Positions 1 to 5,261 are shown, counted from the first letter of the stretch. The stretch is DNA of 6,206 nucleotides from an uncultured Ardenticatenia bacterium (GCA_937858165.1 CALLZA010000981.1:1-6206), one strand, 5' to 3'. Notes: a model not told the origin generated them from the letters alone. Made by a program: numbers and translations.

Positions 1-74
1 CGCTCTGTGCTCCGTCTTTGCCACGTTTCTTTCGTCTGTTGTTTTTTGTTTTTTTTTTTTATTTGTTTTTTTTT
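1..74. other. Read-through noise outside the P5 adapter
   Basis: This stretch lies outside a complete sequencing adapter. It is mostly T runs next to the adapter, followed by low-information sequence. On the opposite strand it reads as an adapter end followed by A-rich noise, as expected when a short-read sequencer runs past the end of a library molecule. It carries no gene and is not genomic. Confidence 0.9.
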
Positions 75-144
75 AATGATGCGGCGCCCACCGAGATCTA
101 CACTAGATCGCTCGTCGGCAGCGTCAGATGTGTATAAGAGACAG
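75..144 (+). other. Nextera P5 / i5 adapter with Tn5 mosaic end
   Basis: Bases 75-103 match the Illumina P5 primer with two mismatches. Bases 104-111 are TAGATCGC, the i5 index 501. Bases 112-125 are the Nextera read-1 linker. Bases 126-144 are the 19-bp Tn5 mosaic end (AGATGTGTATAAGAGACAG). This is library-preparation sequence left untrimmed. It is translated as part of an apparent long ORF starting at base 7, but all residues before base 145 are artificial. Confidence 0.98.
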
Positions 145-735
145 CCCCACAACGACGCCCTCCCGTTCTTGGGCATCCTGCCGGACGGGACGCTGGCCAC
201 CGAACCGCCGGCGGCGCTGCTCTCTGGAGCCTTCAACCCGCTGCACGCCGGGCACACGGCGCTGGCCACGACGGCAGCGGCGCTGCTGGGGCGGCCGGTG
301 GCGTTCGAGCTGGCGGCCGTCAACGTCGACAAGCCCCCCCTCCCGCCGGCGGCCGTGCTCGACCGGCTGAGCCAGTTCGCCGGGCGCTACCCGGCCTACG
401 CCGCCAACGCGCCGACCTTCAACCAGAAGGCTCGCATCTACCCCGGCGCGGTGTTCGTCGTCGGCTTCGACACGGCCGAGCGGGTCATCCAGCCGCGCTA
501 CTATGGCGACAGCGAGGCAAATATGCTGGCCGCGCTGGACGAGTTGCAGGCGCATGGCAACCGCTTCCTCGTCGCCGGGCGGCTAGACGACGACGGGTTG
601 TTCCACGAACTGCCCGAACTGACGCTACCGCCGGGGTATGAGGCGCTGTTCGAGGCCATCCCGGCCCGGCTGTTCCGGCACGACGTGTCGTCGACGGAGA
701 TTCGGGCAGCGCTGAAGACCGAAGCAGAAGAATAA
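145..735 (+). CDS. Cytidylyltransferase-like nucleotidyltransferase, 5'-truncated
   Basis: The last 196 codons of a gene cut off by the adapter at base 144; the true start is missing. The visible part holds one HIGH-type nucleotidyltransferase domain. The phosphate-binding loop SGAFNPLHAGH is at visible residues 27-37, a FVVGFDTAERV segment at 104-114 (place of the family's VGxD motif), and VSSTEIR at 181-187 (the ISSTxIR motif that contacts the nucleotide phosphates). Enzymes of this superfamily join NTP to a phosphorylated small molecule, as in NAD or CDP-alcohol synthesis; the substrate cannot be read from the sequence. The lead-in FLGILPDG, and the general sequence, resemble proteins known from plants and bacteria in which a CinA-like (nicotinamide-nucleotide amidase type) domain precedes this domain, so the missing part may be CinA-like. 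That is inference from memory of the family. The gene ends in TAA and converges on the next gene. Confidence 0.8.
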   Translation, partial: PHNDALPFLGILPDGTLATEPPAALLSGAFNPLHAGHTALATTAAALLGRPVAFELAAVNVDKPPLPPAAVLDRLSQFAGRYPAYAANAPTFNQKARIYPGAVFVVGFDTAERVIQPRYYGDSEANMLAALDELQAHGNRFLVAGRLDDDGLFHELPELTLPPGYEALFEAIPARLFRHDVSSTEIRAALKTEAEE

Positions 736-743
736 AAACCTCA

Positions 744-805
744 CGCCAAGAGTGCCAAGGACGCCGAGAGAGCCGTTCTTCTTTGTGTCCTTGGCACTCT
801 TGGCG
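744..805. terminator. Long inverted repeat between convergent genes, likely terminator
   Basis: A perfect inverted repeat: arms 745-762 and 787-804 (18 bp, left arm GCCAAGAGTGCCAAGGAC), extended to 19 bp by the 744/805 C-G pair, around a 24-nt loop. It fills most of the 86-bp gap between two convergent genes. Read on the minus strand it is followed a few bases on by a five-T run (rc of 735-739), so it fits best as a terminator for the lipoprotein gene; on the plus strand there is no clear T run. The short GCCAAG/CTTGGC units recur outside the arms (CTTGGCGT at 808-815 matches ACGCCAAG at 743-750), suggesting a dispersed repeat family used as a terminator. Confidence 0.7.
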
Positions 806-821
806 GTCTTGGCGTCAGGTC

Positions 822-1490
822 TTACGGTGCCTTATTGATGTTGATGTCCCCCGCGCCGACGTTGAACGTCAGCGTCTGCGTCGGGTTGCTGCCGATGGTC
901 GTGTCGATGTCGGTGGCGATGCCGCCGTCGGGCACGCCCTCGAACTCACTATTGACGTTGCCCACGCCGCCGGAGACGCTCAGATTGAACGACGCCTCGG
1001 CCGGCAGCGTCACCGTGGCGTTGCCCGCGCCAAGGTTGACAGTCACGTCACTGCTCGGCCGCTCAATCGTTAGATTGCCTGCGCCCTGGTTAACGTCCAA
1101 CGTCGTGCCCGGCGGGACGAGCAGTTCCAGGTCGGCCGTCGCCGCGTCGAGTCCTTGGCTGACGTCATCGCGTCCTTTGATCGACAACGTCACGTCCGTG
1201 CCGGTCTGGGTAAAGGTCATGGTGATGAGTTCGAGTTGGGCCTCGGCCTCGGCCGCGTTGTCCAGGCGGCTCTGGCGGGTCAGATTGGCGGTGATCCGGT
1301 CCGCTTCCCCGTCGCGAATGGTGACGTTGCCGGCAAAGTGGTCGACGACGAGCGTCGGAACACCGGGGACAATGACGCTCTGGGTCTCCTGGCTTTCGGC
1401 CGTCACCTCGCCGGATAATGCGTCGAGGGTTGTGCAGCCGGCCAGGCCCACGATGAGCAAAGCGACAAGTAACAAGCGAATACGAGACAT
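822..1490 (-). CDS. DUF4097-like beta-repeat lipoprotein
   Basis: A 222-residue secreted lipoprotein. A basic start (MSRIR) is followed by a hydrophobic stretch and a lipobox LAGC at residues 16-19, so the mature protein is expected to be lipid-anchored at Cys19. The rest is rich in small, Asn, Thr and Asp residues and repeats a strand-turn unit: FAGN at 52-55, GAGN at 136-139, GAGN at 154-157, GVGN at 175-178 and GAGD at 212-215, each followed by a short beta-strand pattern. This is typical of DUF4097/DUF2807 head domains, which form a stacked beta fold; their role is unknown, with adhesin or cell-surface sensing proposed. A longer reading from a TTG at 1583 exists, but the ATG at 1490 is preferred because it directly precedes the signal peptide and has a strong Shine-Dalgarno site. 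It lies 118 bp after the methyltransferase and may have its own promoter. Confidence 0.85.
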   Translation of the reverse strand: MSRIRLLLVALLIVGLAGCTTLDALSGEVTAESQETQSVIVPGVPTLVVDHFAGNVTIRDGEADRITANLTRQSRLDNAAEAEAQLELITMTFTQTGTDVTLSIKGRDDVSQGLDAATADLELLVPPGTTLDVNQGAGNLTIERPSSDVTVNLGAGNATVTLPAEASFNLSVSGGVGNVNSEFEGVPDGGIATDIDTTIGSNPTQTLTFNVGAGDININKAP

Positions 1491-1495
1491 GACAG

Positions 1496-1502
1496 ACCTC
1501 CC
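1496..1502 (-). promoter_or_regulatory. Ribosome binding site deciding the lipoprotein start
   Basis: On the minus strand these bases read GGGAGGT, five bases before the ATG at 1490. A strong Shine-Dalgarno match here supports the 222-residue reading over the 253-residue one from TTG at 1583. I find no clear -35/-10 pair in the 118-bp gap (1491-1608). Confidence 0.75.
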
Positions 1503-1608
1503 GTCGTTGTATAGGGCAGCCCGATTGTCCGGCGCCGCGCCAGCATCAGGATAGACGATGGGCAGCTGGGTGTCATCTATCAAAAGTCATGCTCGCCCAC
1601 ACCGGAGA

Positions 1609-2226
1609 TTATCCTGACCGTTGGCGCGTCACCCAGACGGCGAACACGTCTTGCCCGACGTAGCAACGCAGTTGCCGCAGGCGATCGAAGCCCGCGCGGG
1701 CCATGAGCGCGGCGACGCTCTCCGGCGCGTGACTGTAGATGTCCAGGCCGCCCGCCACGTGATGGGCAAATGGCTCGCCCGGCGCAAGGGGCGCGGCCGG
1801 CTGCCTGGTCGTGAAGGCGAACAGCCCCCCCGACCGCAAGACACGACTGGCCTCGCTAATGATCGCTTCCAAATGGTCGATAAAGTGGAAGACGCCGACG
1901 CAAATAACATGGTCGAACAAGGCGTGGTCATAGGGCCACGGTATGTCTTGCAAGTCGTGCTGCCGCAGGTCGGTCGCGATCCCCTTGGCGCGGCAGAGGT
2001 CGAGCATGGCCGGGGCGAAGTCCATGCCGGCGACGCGCAGCCCAGCGCGGGCGAAGGGCGCGGCCGACAGCCCGCTACCGATGCCCAGGTCGAGCAGACT
2101 CTGGCCCGGCTGAACGAAGTCGTAGCACAGGCCGAACAGCGCTTCGGCCAGATAGCAGTCGTAGGCCGAGACTTGCGCGTCGTAGTCGGCGGCGTAGGCG
2201 TCGTGGAGAGTGGCCTGGTCAGACAT
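1609..2226 (-). CDS. Class I SAM-dependent methyltransferase
   Basis: A complete 205-residue class I methyltransferase (Methyltransf_11/25 type), expected to move a methyl group from S-adenosylmethionine to a small molecule in the cytoplasm; the substrate cannot be told. The SAM-binding loop LDLGIGSG is at residues 45-52, the acidic residue closing strand 2 is Asp69 (AGMDF), a Gln89-His-Asp-Leu motif-II region is near 89-92, and the strand-4 segment HALFDHVICVGVFHFI is at 101-116. LRSGGLFAFTT (130-140) is the usual post-motif strand 5 turn. The start ATG follows the stop of the upstream oxidoreductase gene by only 5 bp and has no good Shine-Dalgarno site of its own, so translation probably depends on coupling. 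Length and motif order are normal for the family. Confidence 0.9.
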   Translation of the reverse strand: MSDQATLHDAYAADYDAQVSAYDCYLAEALFGLCYDFVQPGQSLLDLGIGSGLSAAPFARAGLRVAGMDFAPAMLDLCRAKGIATDLRQHDLQDIPWPYDHALFDHVICVGVFHFIDHLEAIISEASRVLRSGGLFAFTTRQPAAPLAPGEPFAHHVAGGLDIYSHAPESVAALMARAGFDRLRQLRCYVGQDVFAVWVTRQRSG

Positions 2227-2231
2227 GCCGG

Positions 2232-2654
2232 TTACCGGTGGATGGCGTCCAACGTGATCTTCGTCGCCACAATGCGGCCGGTGAGCCGCGTCTCGCGCGC
2301 CTGCTGCTCGTGTGGGGAGACGTAGCCGTAGAATCGGGGATGGGCCGTATACTGGCGGGTGAGGGCGTCGAGATGTTCAATGGCTCCCTCTTCCGTCAGT
2401 TGCACGTCACCCCGGATTTCAATATAGCGTGCGGTGTCATCGGGGTCAACGATAAGCAGCGTCACGCGGGGGTCGGCGCGCATATTGCGCCCCTTGCGGC
2501 GTTCGGCCGTGGTATTGAACCGGGCGCACTGGCCGTCGAAGTCGCACCACATCAGGCTCGACTGCGGCTGGCCGTCGGGCATCAGCGTCGTCAGCACGGC
2601 GGGGATAGGCCGCGTGAGCAGATCGCGGTGGGAGTCGGGAATGGGCAGGGTCAT
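2232..2654 (-). CDS. PPOX-class (Rv1155/F420-type) oxidoreductase, second copy
   Basis: A 140-residue split-barrel protein of the pyridoxamine 5'-phosphate oxidase-like superfamily, closest in pattern to the Rv1155-like group annotated as F420-dependent PPOX oxidoreductases. These small cytoplasmic dimers bind flavin or coenzyme F420 and reduce or protect small molecules; the substrate is unknown. Family hallmarks: LTTLMPDGQPQ at 21-31, WCD at 36-38, a cofactor-phosphate contact region RKGRNMR at 53-59, PRVTLL at 62-67, RYIEIRG at 76-82 and EHLDAL at 93-98. It lines up with the upstream gene without gaps through about residue 88 and shares roughly 40% of residues by eye, so the two are tandem paralogs. 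An AAGGAG site sits 6-7 bp before the ATG, inside the end of the upstream gene, whose TGA is 3 bp away. Confidence 0.88.
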   Translation of the reverse strand: MTLPIPDSHRDLLTRPIPAVLTTLMPDGQPQSSLMWCDFDGQCARFNTTAERRKGRNMRADPRVTLLIVDPDDTARYIEIRGDVQLTEEGAIEHLDALTRQYTAHPRFYGYVSPHEQQARETRLTGRIVATKITLDAIHR

Positions 2655-2657
2655 GGC

Positions 2658-3086
2658 TCACTCCTTGCGGGCGTCGAGGGTGACGACGTGACGGGGCTGG
2701 ATGAGGCACAGGACGGGCGTCTCCGTTGCCGCCAGTTCGGCCGGCACACAGCCGCCAAAGTAGGGGCGAATGCCGGTGTAGCGCAGGCCGAGGGCATCGA
2801 GGTGTTCCATCGCCCCGCTCTCGGTCATCTCCACGACTGTACCGCGCACTTCCAGGTAGCGCAGCGGCTCATGCGGGTCGTAGCAGAGGAGGGTGACGCG
2901 CGGGTTGCCGCGCATGTTCTTCTCCTTGCGAAAGCCGCGCATGGTGTTAATGCGGACGTATGCGCCGTCATAGTCGCACCAGACGACGGTGGTTTGCGGA
3001 CGGCCGTCGGGCATGAGGGTGGTCAGGGCGGCGACGGGTGGGGCGTCGATGAGGTCGAGGAAGGCGGGTGGGATTTCAGTGCTCAT
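2658..3086 (-). CDS. PPOX-class (Rv1155/F420-type) oxidoreductase, first copy
   Basis: A 142-residue member of the same split-barrel flavin/F420-binding family as the next gene downstream. Motifs fall at nearly the same positions: LTTLMPDGRPQ 21-31, WCD 36-38, RKEKNMR 53-59, PRVTLL 62-67, RYLEVRG 76-82, EHLDAL 94-99. The C-terminal thirds of the two paralogs diverge most (here a CVP and a CL pair, cysteines absent from the copy), which is where substrate or cofactor preference could differ. The start ATG overlaps the toxin stop codon in an ATGA quartet (3086-3083), so this gene is probably translated by coupling to the toxin gene. F420 use is inferred from family resemblance only; FMN or heme binding are alternatives. 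Confidence 0.88.
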   Translation of the reverse strand: MSTEIPPAFLDLIDAPPVAALTTLMPDGRPQTTVVWCDYDGAYVRINTMRGFRKEKNMRGNPRVTLLCYDPHEPLRYLEVRGTVVEMTESGAMEHLDALGLRYTGIRPYFGGCVPAELAATETPVLCLIQPRHVVTLDARKE

Positions 3087-3358
3087 GGCTGGCGGAGTGT
3101 TTCGTCGTGGTGGCCGACGATGCGCAACACTGCAACGTCGTTAACGATCTCAAATGTGATGCGAATGTCGCGCCCAGCGCGTATCTCCCAGATGCTGTCA
3201 GTCCCCTGCATCCGTTTGAGACGCAGGCCAGGGTGTGTTCGGTCTTCGGCCAATTGCCGCAGGGCCTTTTTCACCAGTTCGCGCTCGGCTGTTTCCAACT
3301 TGCGATAGGCGCGCTTGAAGCGCTCAGTGCGCTCGAACAACACTTTAGTCCTCGCCAT
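3083..3358 (-). CDS. RelE/ParE-family toxin
   Basis: A 91-residue basic protein of the RelE/ParE superfamily. Members either cut mRNA on the ribosome (RelE, HigB, YafQ) or poison gyrase (ParE). It has the expected order: an N-terminal strand then two helices rich in Lys/Arg (FKRAYRKL to LRQLAED, residues 14-39), then the sheet LRLKRMQG (45-52), IWEIRAGRDIRITFEI (56-71) and VLRIVGHHDETLR (77-89). The closing GHHDE resembles the mRNA-cutting branch more than ParE, but this is a soft call. The gene starts inside the antitoxin gene (14-bp overlap), the classic arrangement of a type II module, and its own TGA overlaps the next start. Size is normal and I see no damage. Toxicity is inferred from family and context. 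Confidence 0.88.
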   Translation of the reverse strand: MARTKVLFERTERFKRAYRKLETAERELVKKALRQLAEDRTHPGLRLKRMQGTDSIWEIRAGRDIRITFEIVNDVAVLRIVGHHDETLRQP

Positions 3359-3626
3359 CCAGGTCGGCTATCAGATCTTCAACCGAGTCGAAGCGGCGGC
3401 TCCGGCCAGCATCCAGATCGGTCTGGGCCTCACGCTCGGCCTGCTGCCATTCGGCCGACCAAAAGTAAGCTTGTGCCTTATCAATGACCTGCTTAGCCTT
3501 CAGTACAAGACCATCCTCCGTAACCGCCACTTCCACATAGTCGCCAACGTCGATGCCGGCTGCACGCCGCAGTGATGCTGGTAAAGTGATCTGCCCGCCT
3601 CGTGTAACCTTGACAAGTTGCTCCAT
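3345..3626 (-). CDS. AbrB/MazE-family antitoxin
   Basis: A 93-residue antitoxin for the overlapping toxin gene. Residues 3-45 (VKVTRGGQITLPASLRR, then IDVGDYVEVAV and GLVLKAK) are a SpoVT-AbrB swapped-hairpin DNA-binding domain. Residues 50-93 are an acidic tail containing AYFWSAEWQQAEREAQ and a final EDLIADLDGED, the pattern of the toxin-binding tail in AbrB-RelE pairs of Chloroflexota and cyanobacteria. It should neutralise the toxin and repress the operon. The open frame extends to 3815, but the ATG at 3626 is chosen because the AbrB domain begins there and an AAAGGAAA site lies five bases upstream. It is the first gene of the five-gene minus-strand block. Confidence 0.9.
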   Translation of the reverse strand: MEQLVKVTRGGQITLPASLRRAAGIDVGDYVEVAVTEDGLVLKAKQVIDKAQAYFWSAEWQQAEREAQTDLDAGRSRRFDSVEDLIADLDGED

Positions 3627-3668
3627 AATACTTTCCTTTTTTAGTGATTTACTTAGTTGGAGATTAAC
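3627..3668. promoter_or_regulatory. Divergent AT-rich control region of the toxin-antitoxin operon
   Basis: A 42-bp AT-rich gap between the antitoxin start (minus, 3626) and the start of the frameshifted plus-strand gene (3669). It holds the minus-strand ribosome site AAAGGAAA (3632-3639) and, for the plus strand, GGAGA (3659-3663) five bases before ATG. A weak minus-strand promoter match is TTGTTC (rc of 3684-3689) with a 16-bp spacer to TTAATC (rc of 3662-3667). AbrB-type antitoxins usually bind their own promoter, so the operator is likely here. I see no strong palindrome to name as the site. Confidence 0.45.
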
Positions 3669-3990
3669 ATGTTTACGAGGGGTGAACAAGCGCGTACACA
3701 ACGGGCGGCCACCCTGGCCCAGCAACAGGCGCATCCAATAGATGCCCTTGTGGCCGGGGCGCTGGAAGATGCCATTCCCGAACCCGAAGTGTACGCACGC
3801 CCAGACCGCGCGCATGGAAGAGGAACAAGCCGCCTATGAACACCTGCACGAGTCGCTGTTGGCGTCACATGAAGGACAATACGTAGCTACTCATGATGGC
3901 GAGGTCGTAGACGCAGATGCGGATGAACTGACACTGGCGAAGCTTCCAGGAAGTAGAAACCGAGTTTCACGGGAGAAACTCGGTTTCTAG
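3669..3990 (+). pseudogene. Frameshifted DUF5678-like small protein gene
   Basis: An ATG at 3669 with a GGAGA ribosome site opens a frame (MFTRGEQAR..., with IDALVAGALEDAIPEPEVYA) that stops at 3839. From about 3811 the next frame carries MEEEQAAYEHLHESLLASH and then GQYVATHDGEVVDADADEL, which matches the pattern of the short DUF5678-type domain (x-LHxELLxxxxGQYVAIxxGxVVD). The two halves join into one sensible protein if about one extra base is assumed in the CGCGCGC run at 3807-3813. The frame then runs into a perfect inverted repeat and stops inside it (TAG at 3988), without the usual tail of the domain. So it seems both frameshifted and truncated; a sequencing error could explain the frameshift. 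An ORF from 3814 alone could still be expressed. Such proteins are often found near toxin-antitoxin genes, but the role is unknown. Confidence 0.5.
3954..3989. repeat. Perfect 15-bp inverted repeat (REP-like hairpin)
   Basis: Arms TAGAAACCGAGTTTC (3954-3968) and GAAACTCGGTTTCTA (3975-3989) pair perfectly around a six-base loop. It lies 24 bp past the phosphoglycerate kinase stop and overlaps the end of the DUF5678-like remnant. No T run follows it on either strand, so a dispersed REP-type element is more likely than a simple Rho-independent terminator, though it could still stop transcription of either gene. A weaker pairing TAGGGG (3988-3993) with CCCCTA (4010-4015) lies beside it. Confidence 0.75.
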
Positions 3991-4012
3991 GGGTCCCAAT
4001 TTCTAACCGCCC

Positions 4013-4702
4013 CTACTTCTCGTCCAGCGCCACCACCCCCGGCAGCTCCCGCCCTTCCAGTAACTCCAGGCTGGCCCCGCCGCCGGTGCTGACATGGGTC
4101 ATCTTGTTCGTCAGACCGGCCTTGCGCACGGCCGCGGCCGAGTCGCCGCCGCCGATGATGACCTTCGCGCCGTGGTCGACCATGCCGGCCAGCATCTGCG
4201 CCAGCTGGTTCGTGCCGTTGGCAAACTGCGGCACTTCGAACACGCCCATAGGCCCGTTCCACACGACCAGTTGCGCCCCCTGTAGCTCGGCGTTGAACCG
4301 CTCCAGCGTCGCCGGGCCGATGTCGAGCGCCTTCCGCTCCGGCGTCAACGCCCAGACCATTTCAATGTCGGTCGGGGCCTCGTTGGTCACCTCGGTGGCC
4401 GTCACCAGGTCAACGGGCAGGATGAGCCGGTCGGCGGCCATCTCCAGCAGCCGCTTGGCCTCCGGCAGCGCCTCTTCCTCGACCAGCGACTGGCCCATGT
4501 TGTGCCCCTGGGCCTTCAGGAAGGTGTTGGCCATGCCGCCGCCGATGAGGATCTTATCGGCCTTGTCCAGCAGGTTCTCGATGAGCTTGATCTTGTCCGA
4601 GATCTTCGCCCCGCCCATGATGGCGACGTAGGGGCGCGGCGGGTTGCCGACGGCGACGCCCAGCGCGCCGATCTCCGCGCCCATCAGGAAGCCGGCCACC
4701 AC
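4013..4702 (-). CDS. pgk: Phosphoglycerate kinase, C-terminal domain only
   Basis: About 230 codons of phosphoglycerate kinase, the glycolytic enzyme that makes ATP from 1,3-bisphosphoglycerate and ADP. The family is usually about 395 residues; this is the C-terminal nucleotide-binding half. Visible in order: VAGFLM (interdomain helix), [43 protein letters not shown] (nucleotide loop), GGGDSAAAV and [15 protein letters not shown], then the usual end. The N-terminal 3-phosphoglycerate-binding domain is missing. The open frame continues to an ATG at 4789, but residues above about 4702 are not kinase-like except for a faint echo ([11 protein letters not shown], against the family's HRAHASTEGVA) up to about 4757, mixed with homopolymers (CCCCTTTTTCCCC, C8). 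The break therefore looks like a poor-quality join, not a real gene start. Confidence 0.92.
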   Translation of the reverse strand: MVAGFLMGAEIGALGVAVGNPPRPYVAIMGGAKISDKIKLIENLLDKADKILIGGGMANTFLKAQGHNMGQSLVEEEALPEAKRLLEMAADRLILPVDLVTATEVTNEAPTDIEMVWALTPERKALDIGPATLERFNAELQGAQLVVWNGPMGVFEVPQFANGTNQLAQMLAGMVDHGAKVIIGGGDSAAAVRKAGLTNKMTHVSTGGGASLELLEGRELPGVVALDEK

Positions 4703-4818
4703 CCGGCCGCCCCTTTTTCCCCTGGCGTAGGCCCCCCCCTCGCCGCCGGCCCATGGGTGACACTTTCTACGCAAGAGTGACAGCGTCATCGAGGGCCTGG
4801 CTGGTTTCTACAGCGAAC
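4703..4818. other. Junction region with two GTGACA direct repeats
   Basis: This stretch separates the broken kinase from the lipoprotein promoter. Its left part (4711-4739) has long C and T runs and garbled kinase-like sequence. GTGACA then occurs at 4757-4762 and again at 4777-4782, exactly 20 bp apart. Repeated TGACA units at this spacing recall the multiple terminal repeats of IS21-type insertion sequences, so an IS end is possible, but no transposase is present. No gene is seen. Confidence 0.35.
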
Positions 4819-4847
4819 TTGACAGGAGCTTTGAGCTACGCTATACC
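4819..4847 (+). promoter_or_regulatory. Sigma-70-like promoter upstream of lipoprotein gene
   Basis: TTGACA (4819-4824, perfect -35) and TATACC (4842-4847, -10) are separated by 17 bp, the ideal spacing. The predicted start near 4854 would leave a leader of about 84 bases before the lipoprotein ATG at 4938. No second promoter of similar quality is seen near by. The leader contains no obvious riboswitch. Confidence 0.55.
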
Positions 4848-4937
4848 TAAATTGATTCTCTGCCGCACTATGTTGGCGTGACGCAACAATCTTCATTCAT
4901 CCTTTTATTCGCACGTCCCTCAAAGGAGAATTTCCTC

Positions 4938-5069
4938 ATGCAAAAGAGACTGTCAATTGTGTTGACGGTTGCAGTGGTGTTGAGCGTGCTCCTGGCTGCC
5001 TGCGCCGCACCGGTGCAACCGGCTGCCGCGCCTGCCGCCGAAGCACCAGCCGCCGAAGCTCCCGCCAAA
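4938..5069 (+). CDS. Lipoprotein N-terminus (probable ABC substrate-binding protein), 3'-truncated
   Basis: The first 44 codons of an exported lipoprotein. MQKR is followed by a hydrophobic segment (residues 5-20) and a lipobox LAAC at 19-22, so lipidation at Cys22 is expected. Next comes a flexible Ala/Pro/Glu linker with a repeated PAAEA unit (28-43). This layout is common in substrate-binding proteins of ABC importers in Chloroflexota, but no binding domain is present, so the function is inference. An AAAGGAG site (4922-4928) lies 9 bp before the ATG, and a good promoter lies upstream. After Lys44 the frame stays open to 5684 only by chance: those residues are the reverse complement of unrelated minus-strand genes. 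The gene is thus cut, most likely by a chimeric join near 5070. Confidence 0.7.
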
Positions 5070-5102
5070 CGGGCCGACCACCCCCAAGCCCGACCCGACG
5101 TA

Positions 5103-5119
5103 AGCCGCAGCCTGCGGCT
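5103..5119. terminator. Short GC hairpin at the cupin gene's stop codon
   Basis: AGCCGCA (5103-5109) and TGCGGCT (5113-5119) pair over a three-base loop. On the minus strand it overlaps the stop codon of the cupin-type gene and could be part of its terminator. There is no T run, so support is weak. Confidence 0.3.
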
Positions 5120-5261
5120 ACCGGTACTGGATGACCATGTACAGGACCGCGGTCGCGCGGCCTGGGTTTCGGTAGCGGTGCGGGACGTCGGCGGCGAACT
5201 GGATCGCGTCGCCGGTGCCGAGCTTGTGGAGCTTGCCGTCGACCTCGAGCCGAAGCACGCG
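5118..5261 (-). CDS. Cupin-domain protein, C-terminal fragment
   Basis: The final 47 or so codons of a cupin-type gene ending in TAG. LRLEVDGKLHKLGTGDAI and then FAADVPHRYRNPG form the second half of a cupin barrel: a strand, the GxGD turn, a strand and the PH-x-YRNPG motif, whose His is the usual fourth metal ligand in metal-binding cupins. Such an ending is common in XRE-type transcription regulators with a C-terminal cupin sensor, which is my best guess; no helix-turn-helix is present to prove it. The N-terminal part is missing. In-frame residues upstream (Pro-rich, then MmeI-like) do not belong to it, so the 337-residue open frame 6131-5118 is a false fusion. Confidence 0.6.
   Translation of the reverse strand, partial: RVLRLEVDGKLHKLGTGDAIQFAADVPHRYRNPGRATAVLYMVIQYR

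Noticed and set aside
7..144. N-terminal extension of the nucleotidyltransferase frame with a hydrophobic, Phe-rich start resembling a membrane segment
   Set aside because: It is translated poly-T noise plus the P5/Nextera adapter (including the tell-tale DVYKRQ peptide from the mosaic end).
835..1554. 239-residue plus-strand ORF antisense to the lipoprotein
   Set aside because: No ribosome site, no recognisable domain, and the minus strand has a clear signal peptide and repeat structure; it is a GC-rich shadow frame.
1491..1583. 31-residue N-terminal extension of the lipoprotein from TTG at 1583
   Set aside because: It would bury the signal peptide; the ATG at 1490 has a strong ribosome site and starts directly at the signal peptide.
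2238..3308. 356-residue plus-strand ORF over the oxidoreductase genes
   Set aside because: It is antisense to two clear PPOX genes and the toxin, and its composition is typical of shadow frames.
3627..3815. 63-residue N-terminal extension of the antitoxin
   Set aside because: The AbrB domain begins at the ATG at 3626, which has its own ribosome site; the extension is not conserved-looking and crosses the control region.
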